From CBDUQP01 sp965369385 (GTDB lineage: Bacteria > Planctomycetota > Phycisphaerae > SM23-33): DNA of 64,000 nt. The DNA lies in assembly GCA_965369385.1 (NCBI GenBank), contig CBDUQP010000002.1, forward strand, positions 1 to 64,000. Direction: 5' to 3'. Position numbers and translations under genes: made by a program. The notes beneath the pieces were generated by a model. That model saw only the letters and a list, made by a program, of their open reading frames with translations. It did not search any database and was not told where the DNA came from. Numbering within the stretch: position 1 is the first letter of the stretch; every line of letters begins with the position of its first letter. This document shows, piece after piece, positions 25,766 to 34,503 of this stretch.

Positions 25766-27952
25766 ATGGCAGCAACCGTAACCGCTCGATACGAACAGCT
25801 CCTGGCGAAAGCCGGGGAAGTGGTCGACAAACGTGGATACCCGAAGAAGATACGAATCCAGGTTGGCAACGCCACATGCGAAAACGCCGCTGGCTCACGA
25901 GAAGTTCTCGATGAACTGACAAAACATCTGGAGGCATCTGGCAGGAGCGACATCACCATACACCAGACAGGTTGCACTGGCAGATGCAGTTGCGAGCCCA
26001 TCGTGGGGGTCGCCCTTCCAGGCGAATCTCTAGTCAAATACCAACGTGTCGATCGTGAAAAGGCACATGAGATATTCAGCACCCACGTGCTTGGCGGGAA
26101 ACCGGTCGAGAATCTGATTCTTGACGATCAGCCGGGTGTCCGTGCCCGCAACGAGTTCTTTTTCTGCAATCACCCCAACTGCAAGAACCGTACTGAGATG
26201 GACATGAAGAACCGGTTCGAGCAGATGCTTGCCGAAAGCGATCTGGAAGCAGGTACCGCTGCAGTGATACAGGCAAACTGCCTCGGCCTGTGCAAAAATG
26301 CGAGCAATGAGAATGCAGCCTATATACTTGCCCTGCCTTCACGAACAGTCTATCAAGTCAATGAAGAGTCCGACCTGCAGGAAATACTGGACTGCCACAT
26401 TGCCAAGGGGCAGACAGTCGAGCGATTGGCAATCCAACATACCTCACCAGCTACGCAACTGTTCTTTGAACTCTACGGTGACGTTGCGTTTTTCAACAAG
26501 CAGAGTCGCATCGCCCTGAGAAATGCAGGCATCGTCAATCCCGAGGATATCGACGAGCACATTGCACTGGGCGGATTCCATGCACTGGCGACCACTTTGG
26601 ATAAGAACGATCCGCAATGGCTTATCGGAGTAGTAACCGATTCCAAGCTGCGAGGCAGAGGTGGCGGCGGGTATCCAACCGGAAAGAAGTGGGCAAACGC
26701 GGCCGCCGAGCAAAGCGACACGAAGTACATCATCTGCAACGCGGACGAAGGCGATCCTGGCGCGTTCATGGATCGCAGCATGCTGGAGAGCGATCCACTA
26801 TCGGTGCTTGAAGGAATGGTCATAGGTGGATTTGCGATAGGTGCCTCCTGGGGATACATCTACGTGCGTGCGGAATATCCCCTTGCGATCAACCGAATAG
26901 AAAACGCCCTGAGTCTCGCCCGACAGCGTGGGCTCCTGGGCAAGAATATTCTCAATAGCGGGTTCGACTTTGACGTGGAAATACGCCTGGGAGCAGGCGC
27001 TTTTGTGTGCGGAGAAGAGACCGCCCTGATACATTCGATAGAGGGCAAACGCGGCGAACCCAGAATCCGCCCGCCCTACCCGAGCACCAGCGGACTGTGG
27101 GGCAAGCCTACTGTCATAAATAACGTTGAGACATTCGCAAACATCCCGGTCATAATCCAGTACGGTGCGGAATGGTTCGCACGCATCGGCAGCAAAACAA
27201 GCGGGGGAACGAAGGTTTTCGCCCTGGCGGGCAAGGTTCGCCAGACCGGGCTGGTCGAAGTGCCAATGGGCACAACGCTTCGACAAATCGTGTACGATAT
27301 CGGCGGCGGAATACCCAACGACAAGAAACTGAAAGCCATCCAAACTGGCGGGCCCGCGGGCGGGTGCCTTCCCGAAGAATGGTTGGACACACCGGTGGAT
27401 TTCGACAGCCTCGCCAAGGCTGGCTCCATCATGGGTTCAGGGGGAATGATAATAATGGACGAGGACGACTGCATGGTCGATATCGCCCGTTACTTCCTCA
27501 CCTTCTCGCAGGATGAGTCGTGTGGCAAGTGCACCCCATGCCGCGAAGGATCAAAGCGAATGCTGGAAATCCTGAACCGAATAACTACCGGAAAGGGAGT
27601 GCCTGAGGACATCGCCAAACTCCAGCGCCTTGGCAAGCTCATGCAGAAAGCATCGCTCTGCGGGCTTGGACGCGCTGCGGCCAACCCAGTACTCAGCACA
27701 CTGAAATACTACCGTGATGAATACGATGCCCACATAAATGACAAATACTGCAGCGCACACAAATGCACATCACTGGTGACATATATTATCAATGAGGACA
27801 AGTGCATCGGATGCACTGCATGCGCACGCAACTGCCCGGTAACATGCATATCGGGCAAACCAAAAGAATCGCATTTGATAGACCAATCACAATGCATCAA
27901 GTGTGGGCGGTGTTATGAAGTATGCAAATTTGACGCGGTGATTCGCCAATAG
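25766..27952 (+). CDS. hydB: HydB, NADH/flavin subunit of trimeric [FeFe]-hydrogenase
   Basis: NuoF-like subunit that exchanges electrons with NAD(H) through FMN. In the 728 residues, two tandem thioredoxin-like [2Fe-2S] domains come first. The one at about 28-120 has C38, C70, C74 and C76 but lacks the usual second Cys; the one at about 128-225 has C134, C139, C172 and C176 in canonical spacing. The NuoF core follows (RGRGGGGYPTGKKW, residues 296-309), then the SLBB region and the N3-type cluster motif ESCGKCTPCREG. The C-terminus is a two-[4Fe-4S] ferredoxin (CIGCTACARNCP and CIKCGRCYEVC). Known HydB proteins of about 600 residues have one such front domain. It is first in hydB-hydA-hydC. 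The ribosome-binding site is weak. Confidence 0.92.
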   Translation: MAATVTARYEQLLAKAGEVVDKRGYPKKIRIQVGNATCENAAGSREVLDELTKHLEASGRSDITIHQTGCTGRCSCEPIVGVALPGESLVKYQRVDREKAHEIFSTHVLGGKPVENLILDDQPGVRARNEFFFCNHPNCKNRTEMDMKNRFEQMLAESDLEAGTAAVIQANCLGLCKNASNENAAYILALPSRTVYQVNEESDLQEILDCHIAKGQTVERLAIQHTSPATQLFFELYGDVAFFNKQSRIALRNAGIVNPEDIDEHIALGGFHALATTLDKNDPQWLIGVVTDSKLRGRGGGGYPTGKKWANAAAEQSDTKYIICNADEGDPGAFMDRSMLESDPLSVLEGMVIGGFAIGASWGYIYVRAEYPLAINRIENALSLARQRGLLGKNILNSGFDFDVEIRLGAGAFVCGEETALIHSIEGKRGEPRIRPPYPSTSGLWGKPTVINNVETFANIPVIIQYGAEWFARIGSKTSGGTKVFALAGKVRQTGLVEVPMGTTLRQIVYDIGGGIPNDKKLKAIQTGGPAGGCLPEEWLDTPVDFDSLAKAGSIMGSGGMIIMDEDDCMVDIARYFLTFSQDESCGKCTPCREGSKRMLEILNRITTGKGVPEDIAKLQRLGKLMQKASLCGLGRAAANPVLSTLKYYRDEYDAHINDKYCSAHKCTSLVTYIINEDKCIGCTACARNCPVTCISGKPKESHLIDQSQCIKCGRCYEVCKFDAVIRQ

Positions 27953-28078
27953 CACTAGTACTCTGTCACACGCGACAATTAGCGATGGTAACCTGGCCGC
28001 AACGGCGGACAGGCAACGACTTACGAATATTCAGGTTCGCAAATTTCGCCGTGACAAAGCACCCGGGCAGGGATATCC

Positions 28079-29872
28079 ATGAGCAAGAACACAAAAGAGA
28101 TAATCAACATAACCCTTGACGGCCAGGAAGTTGAGGTAGCCAAGGGGCAGACGATAATGCAGGCCGCCGAGCGATTCGGCATCCACATCCCACGTCTGTG
28201 CTACCACCCGGAGCTGAGCCTGGCTGGGGCATGCCGCGTCTGCATTGTCGAGGTGGAGGGCATGCCTTCTCACATGGCATCTTGCTCGGTTGAAGTATGG
28301 GACGGTATGAAGGTGTTAACGCACTCACAGGAAATCCACCAGGCGCGGCGAGATATTGTGGAACTGCTTCTGGACAACCATAATAAGGACTGCCAAACAT
28401 GCCATCGCGACGGAAATTGCGAGCTCCAGAATCTCGCCTACTCACTCGGGATTCGCGAAAGACTCTTCGAGGGCGAACGAAAAGACTTCGCCCCGGACAA
28501 CACAAGTCACTCGGTCGTGCGGGATCCGTCCCGCTGCATACTTTGCGGCAGATGCACCCGCGTTTGCAGCGAAATTCAGGGGGTGAGCAATCTGGGGAGA
28601 ATGGGTCGCGGATTCAACACGCTGGTATCCCCGGCCCACGGGATGGATATGGACGAGTCGGTGTGCATTCAATGCGGCCAGTGCATAATGGTGTGCCCCA
28701 CCGCCGCCTTGGTGGAAAAATCAAGCATAGATGACGTCTGGCAGGCACTTGCCGACCCCAACATGCATGTTGTGGTGCAGACGGCCCCGTCGATACGGGC
28801 CGCCATCGGCGAAGGGTTCGGGCTCAAACCCGGGACACCGTCCACTAACAAAATGGTCTGCGCCCTGCGACATTTGGGGTTTGATCGCGTATTCGATACA
28901 AACTTCGGCGCCGATTTGACGATAGTTGAGGAATCCAATGAACTGATAAATCGCCTGAATGGCGATGGCCCGCTACCAATGCTCACGTCGTGCTCGCCGG
29001 GATGGATAAGCTTCATGGAAAAATTCTATCCGGAGCTGATACCCAATGCATCTACATGCAGATCGCCAATGAGTATGACATCGGTCCTGGCAAAAACCTA
29101 CTACGCACATAAGGTCGGCATCGATCCAAAGAACGTCTACATGGTGGCTGTCATGCCCTGCGTAGCCAAGAAATACGAAGCCGCGCGGCCGGAACATGCA
29201 ACACCCGACGGAACGCCATATACCGACGCGGTACTGACTACGCGAGAACTTATCCAGATGATAAAGTCTTGGGGAATCGGATACTGGACCATGCCAAACA
29301 TAGATATATGGCAGCTCCCTAACGATGAGTTTGACGATCCCATGGGCAGTTCCAGCGGCGCTGGCGACATCTTCGGCGCGACCGGCGGCGTTATGGAAGC
29401 GACATTGCGAACAGCTGCAGAAAGAATCACCGGGCAAAAACACGGTAAGATAGACTTCCGGGAAGTCCGTGGCGTTAAGGGACTCAAGGAAGTAAGCATG
29501 GACATTGGCTCAAAAACACTGAACATTGCGGTCGCAAACGGTTTGGCCAACGCGAAACGCGTTCTGGACATGGTAGTCAGCGGCGAAAAGGAATTCCACG
29601 TAATAGAGGTAATGGCATGCCCCGGAGGATGCATCGGAGGTGGAGGACAGCCGTATCCTCCCAAAGACTCCTACGCCATGGACCCCGAGTTGCTCGAAAT
29701 GCGAACCGAAGCGCTCTACTCGATCGATGCCGACAAGGAAGTACGACGATCCCACATGAACCCATCGATACAGAAACTCTATGAAGATTTCCTGATCGAA
29801 CCCGGCAGTAAGTTCGCACACGAATTGCTGCACACCAGCTACCAACCGCGTCTTCCTAGGGGCATTCAATGA
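28079..29872 (+). CDS. hydA: HydA, catalytic subunit of trimeric [FeFe]-hydrogenase
   Basis: Catalyses H2 formation or uptake at the H-cluster. The 597 residues contain a plant-type [2Fe-2S] domain (C41, C52, C55, C69), a His-ligated [4Fe-4S] site (H101, C105, C108, C114) and two [4Fe-4S] motifs (CILCGRCTRVC and CIQCGQCIMVC). The H-cluster motifs are L1 TSCSPGW (303-309), L2 MPCVAKKYE (359-367) and L3 EVMACPGGCIGGGGQP (510-525). L1 has Ser306 where classical monomeric enzymes have the second Cys of TSCCP. AGGGA precedes the ATG. With HydB and HydC it fits the NADH-dependent, possibly electron-bifurcating class. Maturases HydEFG are not in this window. Confidence 0.94.
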   Translation: MSKNTKEIINITLDGQEVEVAKGQTIMQAAERFGIHIPRLCYHPELSLAGACRVCIVEVEGMPSHMASCSVEVWDGMKVLTHSQEIHQARRDIVELLLDNHNKDCQTCHRDGNCELQNLAYSLGIRERLFEGERKDFAPDNTSHSVVRDPSRCILCGRCTRVCSEIQGVSNLGRMGRGFNTLVSPAHGMDMDESVCIQCGQCIMVCPTAALVEKSSIDDVWQALADPNMHVVVQTAPSIRAAIGEGFGLKPGTPSTNKMVCALRHLGFDRVFDTNFGADLTIVEESNELINRLNGDGPLPMLTSCSPGWISFMEKFYPELIPNASTCRSPMSMTSVLAKTYYAHKVGIDPKNVYMVAVMPCVAKKYEAARPEHATPDGTPYTDAVLTTRELIQMIKSWGIGYWTMPNIDIWQLPNDEFDDPMGSSSGAGDIFGATGGVMEATLRTAAERITGQKHGKIDFREVRGVKGLKEVSMDIGSKTLNIAVANGLANAKRVLDMVVSGEKEFHVIEVMACPGGCIGGGGQPYPPKDSYAMDPELLEMRTEALYSIDADKEVRRSHMNPSIQKLYEDFLIEPGSKFAHELLHTSYQPRLPRGIQ

Positions 29873-30408
29873 AAACAAACACTCCCGTAAACACCCTGGA
29901 AAGCGTCCAGACCCTCGCCCGCAAGGCACTGCCGAAAGATGTGGTCGACAAAATCAATGACGCCCTCAAAGAGGAGCAACCTCGCGGCAGATTGATCTCC
30001 ATCCTGCACAAACTCCAAAGCCACGAGGGCTACCTCAGCACAATGCAGATGGACGCTGTAGCCCAACTGCTAGGCGTGCCGACCAGCGAGGTCTGCGGGG
30101 TAGCTACGTTCTACCATTTCTTCAATCTCGTGAAACCCGGCAGATTCCGGATCAGCGTATGCATGGGCACCGCATGCTATGTAAAGGGGGCCGACAAGGT
30201 GCTGGACAGAATCCAACAGGAGCTTGGCATATCGCTCGGAGAAACCACCCCGGATGGCATGTTCTCGCTGGCACAGGCACGCTGCCTGGGCACCTGCGGA
30301 CTCGCACCGATCATTACCGTCAATGAAACAGTCTACGACCGAATAACCGCCGACCAGATCCCGGCAATCATCGACAAATACGTGACCGAAGCGCACAGCA
30401 GCATGTGA
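29869..30408 (+). CDS. hydC: HydC, NuoE-like [2Fe-2S] subunit of the hydrogenase
   Basis: Thioredoxin-fold electron-transfer subunit, 179 residues, with the four cluster ligands C98, C103, C139 and C143 (VCMGTAC and ARCLGTCGLAP) and the helical N-terminal region of NuoE (GYLSTMQMDAVAQLLGVPTS). Its ATG overlaps the hydA stop as ATGA, so translation is coupled. In characterised enzymes HydC joins HydB to form the NADH-oxidising module. The order hydB-hydA-hydC differs from the common hydC-hydB-hydA order. Confidence 0.94.
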   Translation: MKTNTPVNTLESVQTLARKALPKDVVDKINDALKEEQPRGRLISILHKLQSHEGYLSTMQMDAVAQLLGVPTSEVCGVATFYHFFNLVKPGRFRISVCMGTACYVKGADKVLDRIQQELGISLGETTPDGMFSLAQARCLGTCGLAPIITVNETVYDRITADQIPAIIDKYVTEAHSSM

Positions 30409-30433
30409 CGCTCCGGCCATGTATCTTTACGAA

Positions 30434-31540
30434 TTAATCGTCCAGCACACCAGCCAGCAGACCCGTAGACATCGCAGCCGGTCTTGTCAGCGGAGTGACA
30501 ATATCTACGTACTTTCCGGTATCGCTTGATGTCCCGAACGCTTCCATTATCTCAAGCACATGGCAGGCAAGATCCCCGCTCGCCCTGTGCCCGCGGCCAG
30601 TCCGTATCGCATGGGCCATATCAGCAAGGCCAACGCTACGGCTCTCCTCCGTGTAGATATGCGTAAGAGGCATCTGGCGTTTCTCGCCGCCTCTCATCTG
30701 CACATGCACATCGCCGCCGAAGCAGTTAGGGTCAGGAACAAACAGCGAGCCCTTACTTCCGTATATTTCGATGTTTGGAAGATTCGCGGCACATATGTCA
30801 AAGCTCATCACGATTGTCACTACCGCGCCGGACACGAACTGAACCGTGCCGGCCACGTGCGTTGGGACCTCAACATCAATCGACTGGCCGAACCTGGGCT
30901 CGCAAGTGCATGTGCGAGTATCGAAACTAGCCTGCGACATGCCACACACACGCTTGGCCGGACCAAGCATATTCACCAGAGCCGTCAGGTAATACGGCCC
31001 CATATCCAGCATTGGGCCTCCGCCCGGCTTGTAGTAGAACTCCGGATCGGGATGCCAGCTCTCATGGCCGCGACAGGTCATGAACGCAACGCCCGCCACC
31101 GGCCGCCCGATCCATCCGTCATCAATAATCTTGCGTGCAGTCTGGTGCGATCCACCAAGAAACGTATCCGGCGCACAACCCAGACGAAGACCCTTCGCCG
31201 CCGCCAGTTCAAGCACCTCTCTGCCGTCAGCGTAAGTAGTTGCCAACGGTTTCTCGCTATACACGTGCTTGCCCGCCTCAAGACTCGCGATGTCGACTTC
31301 CTTATGCACACCCGGAATCGTCAGGTTCAGGATAACCTCTATTTGCTCGTCGGCGAGGACATCTTCTACGCTGCAAACGCGTCCGATTCCGAACTCCTCG
31401 GCCTTGGCTGCTGCACGGGCGGAGTCAATATCCGCGCACGCAACAACGTCCAACACGCCGAATCGCTTCTGGCCACCCAGATACGCCCCGCTGATATTCC
31501 CGCAACCGATCACGCCTACTTTTACTGATTCGACACTCAT
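30434..31540 (-). CDS. Gfo/Idh/MocA-family oxidoreductase
   Basis: NAD(P)-dependent sugar or cyclitol dehydrogenase of 368 residues. The Rossmann nucleotide motif is VGVIGCGNISGAYL at the N-terminus, followed by the family signature EKPLATTYADGREVLELA at about residue 95. The C-terminal part is the alpha/beta substrate domain (FMTCRGHESWHPDPEFYYKP, then GGGPMLDMGPYYLTALVNML). It lies just downstream of a ThuA-like gene on the same strand, a frequent pairing in planctomycete carbohydrate loci. The substrate is unknown. Confidence 0.88.
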   Translation of the reverse strand: MSVESVKVGVIGCGNISGAYLGGQKRFGVLDVVACADIDSARAAAKAEEFGIGRVCSVEDVLADEQIEVILNLTIPGVHKEVDIASLEAGKHVYSEKPLATTYADGREVLELAAAKGLRLGCAPDTFLGGSHQTARKIIDDGWIGRPVAGVAFMTCRGHESWHPDPEFYYKPGGGPMLDMGPYYLTALVNMLGPAKRVCGMSQASFDTRTCTCEPRFGQSIDVEVPTHVAGTVQFVSGAVVTIVMSFDICAANLPNIEIYGSKGSLFVPDPNCFGGDVHVQMRGGEKRQMPLTHIYTEESRSVGLADMAHAIRTGRGHRASGDLACHVLEIMEAFGTSSDTGKYVDIVTPLTRPAAMSTGLLAGVLDD

Positions 31541-31576
31541 TGCACTTGCTCCTATGAGATTAGTCTGTGATGATTG

Positions 31577-32209
31577 CTACTTGCGGCTGGCAACTGCCCA
31601 CAACATGCCACGACGCACTATTTCCTTGGCTTCGGGCACGTCGAAGTCCTCAGGCGTGTGGCCGAGCGAACTGTAGAACACGCGGCCCTTGCCCCACATA
31701 CGTTTCCACACCACAGGCATGGTGCATCCGTTGAACTCGAACGTGGTCGACGCCAGCACGTGGTTAGATGGGTCCACATGCATATAATACTGCTCCGACT
31801 CCATATCGAAATAATCCAGACCGGCTGTGATCTCGTCGGCGTGATCAACAACATGAACGCGATAGCGGATAATATTGCCCGGATGCGCGACCCACTGGCC
31901 GCCTACCATGAACTGATAATCAGTGTTTGCGCGGAAGGAGTCGGCCATTCCGCCGTGCACGCCTGCAATACCAACCCCGCGGGAAACCGCCTCGTTGAGC
32001 CCGGCCCACTGCTCGGCCGATATCTCACCCATCGTCCAGTTGGGGCATACCAGGTCGACGCCGTCCATGAGTTCCTTGTCTGCATACACTTCCATCGTGT
32101 CAGACATCTGCACTGACACACCCTCAGCTTCCAACAGGTCTTTCTGGATATGTGCAACTTCCTTCGGGCTGTGCCCGTCCCATCCGCCATACACAATTAA
32201 CGCTTTCAT
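31577..32209 (-). CDS. ThuA-like domain protein
   Basis: Class I glutamine-amidotransferase-like protein of 210 residues resembling ThuA of trehalose/maltitol utilisation: MKALIVYGGWDGHSP at the start, LVCPNWTMGEI, VGIAGVHGGMADSF, and QYYMHVDPSNHVLA, ending MPVVWKRMWGKGRVFYSSLG. I start at ATG 32209 (AGGAG seven bases before) rather than at an earlier in-frame codon at 32242. It is probably cotranscribed with the Gfo/Idh gene and divergent from an AraC gene. ThuA-type proteins act in sugar catabolism with such dehydrogenases; the exact reaction is not settled. Confidence 0.85.
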   Translation of the reverse strand: MKALIVYGGWDGHSPKEVAHIQKDLLEAEGVSVQMSDTMEVYADKELMDGVDLVCPNWTMGEISAEQWAGLNEAVSRGVGIAGVHGGMADSFRANTDYQFMVGGQWVAHPGNIIRYRVHVVDHADEITAGLDYFDMESEQYYMHVDPSNHVLASTTFEFNGCTMPVVWKRMWGKGRVFYSSLGHTPEDFDVPEAKEIVRRGMLWAVASRK

Positions 32210-32269
32210 TATAGCACTCCTGAAGAATTGGCCAATAGACACTCTATCACTTCCTGCTCACGATAAAGC

Positions 32270-33136
32270 ATGTTTACACCCGAAACAATGGACACTATAA
32301 TCGTTCTTATGGATCATTTTATCACCCACCTTGCCCCGCTGATGCGGTGGTTTCCCTCACGGACGCCGGTTCGGACCATCGGCCATGACCCCCACAAGAC
32401 CTCTTGGGTGGATATGACTTTCGACACATTCAACTTCTCACTCATACTCAAAGGCTGCGGCTACTACCACTCTTCTGGGGGCATCTGGCGAGTGGAGGCA
32501 CCGTGCGTGATAACCCAATGGCCCGGTATTCCTGTCCGCTACGGACCTGACGAGGAATGGACCGAGTTGTTCTTCATGTATATGCCGGAGAACCTACCTA
32601 TATTCCGAAATATGGGGTTGGCTGATTCCAGCAGGCCCGCATGGAACATGGCGAGCGACTGTCCGGCCCTTGGCCGAGTGGATGAACTGATGGCCCTGGC
32701 AAAGGATGCAGAGAAACCCGGCCGCACTGATGAGATAGACCGCCTCTGCGAGTTGGTAGTGGTCGAAAGCCTGCTCAGCCTGACGCCGCCAAGTGGCGAC
32801 AGACACATGCAGGCGATAGAGGCCATCCGCATGATGGTTCACCGCGATTTCCGCAAGCGAATCGACTTTGACAAACTGGCGGCCGCCCACCACATGAGCC
32901 CGGCCACTTTCCGCAGACATTGGCAACGTGTGGTTGGCTGTCCCCCCGGGCAGTACGCATGCTCGCTGCGCATCCAACATACTTGCAGATTACTGGCGGA
33001 AACCGACCTGCCAATAGGCGAAATAGCATTGCAGGCCGGCTTCGAAGATGCGTTGTATTTCTCACGCCGCTTCGCCCAAACAATGCAAATGACCGCCACC
33101 GAGTACCGCCGCCTGAACCAGATACGAAATATGTAG
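32270..33136 (+). CDS. AraC-family transcriptional regulator
   Basis: Regulator of 288 residues with an N-terminal cupin-like sensor (LILKGCGYYHSSGGIWRVEA and TQWPGIPVRYGPDEEWTELF) and a C-terminal double helix-turn-helix (DFDKLAAAHHMSPATFRRHW and PIGEIALQAGFEDALYFSRRF). It is divergent from the ThuA-Gfo/Idh pair with 60 bases between start codons, so that pair is its likely target. The start could also be ATG 32288 or 32309; sequence does not decide. Confidence 0.85.
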   Translation: MFTPETMDTIIVLMDHFITHLAPLMRWFPSRTPVRTIGHDPHKTSWVDMTFDTFNFSLILKGCGYYHSSGGIWRVEAPCVITQWPGIPVRYGPDEEWTELFFMYMPENLPIFRNMGLADSSRPAWNMASDCPALGRVDELMALAKDAEKPGRTDEIDRLCELVVVESLLSLTPPSGDRHMQAIEAIRMMVHRDFRKRIDFDKLAAAHHMSPATFRRHWQRVVGCPPGQYACSLRIQHTCRLLAETDLPIGEIALQAGFEDALYFSRRFAQTMQMTATEYRRLNQIRNM

Positions 33137-33264
33137 CAGCCCGTCCTGCGAATCTCCTGCGCTAATCACACGATTTCGTTCAAGGTTATCGCGACATCAC
33201 GTGACAGGGTTCGGCCTGCGGGTTATCATGCCGGACAGAATTTACGCGATAAGAGAGAATACCT

Positions 33265-34137
33265 ATGCCTGCTGACAACACACCTGCCAACACCGCAGAC
33301 GAGAACGCACGACGCGAATACTGGACGCAACTGCTGGACCAAGCCGCCGACTTCATGGACGCAATCCGCAACACGCCCGTAAGCGAGTGCAACCAGCCCG
33401 TAGTCTATATGCCTGATGCCGCCAAGAACGCCGGCATCGAGATAACGTTCTCCACAATACCCTATCCCATAGATGCCGAGCGAATGTTCTACATACGTGA
33501 AGGAATCATCGGCGACCTGCTGAGCGTGGCCGAGGCAATGAACCGCCGCGGGTGGGTGCTGCATATTGAAGATGCCTATCGATCAGTTCAGGTTCAACGC
33601 GAACTTGGCTGCCAGGACTATACGTTTGACGTGATTCTCCACCGTGTAATGTGGGAACTGCGAGGCGAGCTGCCAACGCCTGAATTCATGGCACGCCGCG
33701 CGGCCGGGCTGATAGCCGACTCGCCAAAAGTCGGCACGCACATGTCGGCATCGGCTGTGGATATCTCGGTATTCCGCAAGGCAGACGGCAGCGAAGTCAG
33801 CCGCGGCTTCCCCTACCTTGAGATGACCGCCTCTACGCCAATGCAATCCCCATTCGTAGACGCCGATGCCCGTCGGAATCGTGATGAGATAACGGACATG
33901 TTTGCTCAGTTCGGCTTCGTGACATACCCCTATGAATTCTGGCATTACAACAAGCACGACGCCTACCATGCCCACTTGACCGATGGCGAAATTCCCGCCC
34001 GCTACGGTGCGGTTGACGCGGACCTGGCAACAGGCCTCGTAACGCCCATCGCAAACCCGACCGACCTGCTGGTCTCGCTGGACGAGACAACGCAAATGAT
34101 AGGCACCGCCCTGGCGAAACTTCGCACCCGTAAGTAA
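33265..34137 (+). CDS. VanX-like D-Ala-D-Ala dipeptidase (M15D)
   Basis: Zinc peptidase predicted to split D-alanyl-D-alanine or related cross-link peptides. The zinc ligands fit VanX spacing: H159 and D166 in GTHMSASAVDIS, and H227 with catalytic E224 in YEFWHYN; the transition-state Arg is R106 in AYRSVQV. At 290 residues it is longer than VanX (about 200), the extra part being N-terminal. No signal peptide is seen. No vanH- or vanA-like ligase lies nearby, so a role in peptidoglycan turnover or peptide nutrition is likelier than glycopeptide resistance. It follows the AraC gene by about 130 bases. Confidence 0.8.
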   Translation: MPADNTPANTADENARREYWTQLLDQAADFMDAIRNTPVSECNQPVVYMPDAAKNAGIEITFSTIPYPIDAERMFYIREGIIGDLLSVAEAMNRRGWVLHIEDAYRSVQVQRELGCQDYTFDVILHRVMWELRGELPTPEFMARRAAGLIADSPKVGTHMSASAVDISVFRKADGSEVSRGFPYLEMTASTPMQSPFVDADARRNRDEITDMFAQFGFVTYPYEFWHYNKHDAYHAHLTDGEIPARYGAVDADLATGLVTPIANPTDLLVSLDETTQMIGTALAKLRTRK

Positions 34138-34146
34138 GCTCTCGAA

Positions 34147-34368
34147 TCAGAGTCTCGGAAGATTCTTGTTGCGGTACACGCTGGGGGTGCAGTTCATGTG
34201 GTTCTTGAATGCGCGGCAGAAGTGTGCAACGTCTTCATAGCCCACGCGCCTGGCGATTTCCTTGATCGGCATCACGGTTTCTGCCAGCCATCGCACGGCC
34301 GCCGCCATCCGCATCTTCAGCAATAACGCCCCCGGCGAAATCCCGCAGCGTTGCCATCTTCGACGCGG
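34147..34368 (-). pseudogene. C-terminal remnant of an AraC-family regulator
   Basis: The minus strand reads RWQRCGISPGALLLKMRMAA, then IKEIARRVGYEDVAHFCRAF and stop: the second half of an AraC DNA-binding domain. Upstream the frame hits TGA at about 34371, and neither the first helix-turn-helix nor a sensor domain can be found. It lies between the VanX-like gene and hbd. No other gene is visible in 34138-34503. Confidence 0.7.
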
Positions 34369-34503
34369 TCAAGAACTACAGGAAATAACAATATCTGCCA
34401 GACGCCGCGAGCCCAACCGGCAGCTAACGCCGGCACCTGAACTGGACCGGCCCCAGGCCGATATCCAGTTCGAGTTTGGCAGCACGTTCGGTGTAGCGAT
34501 GCC

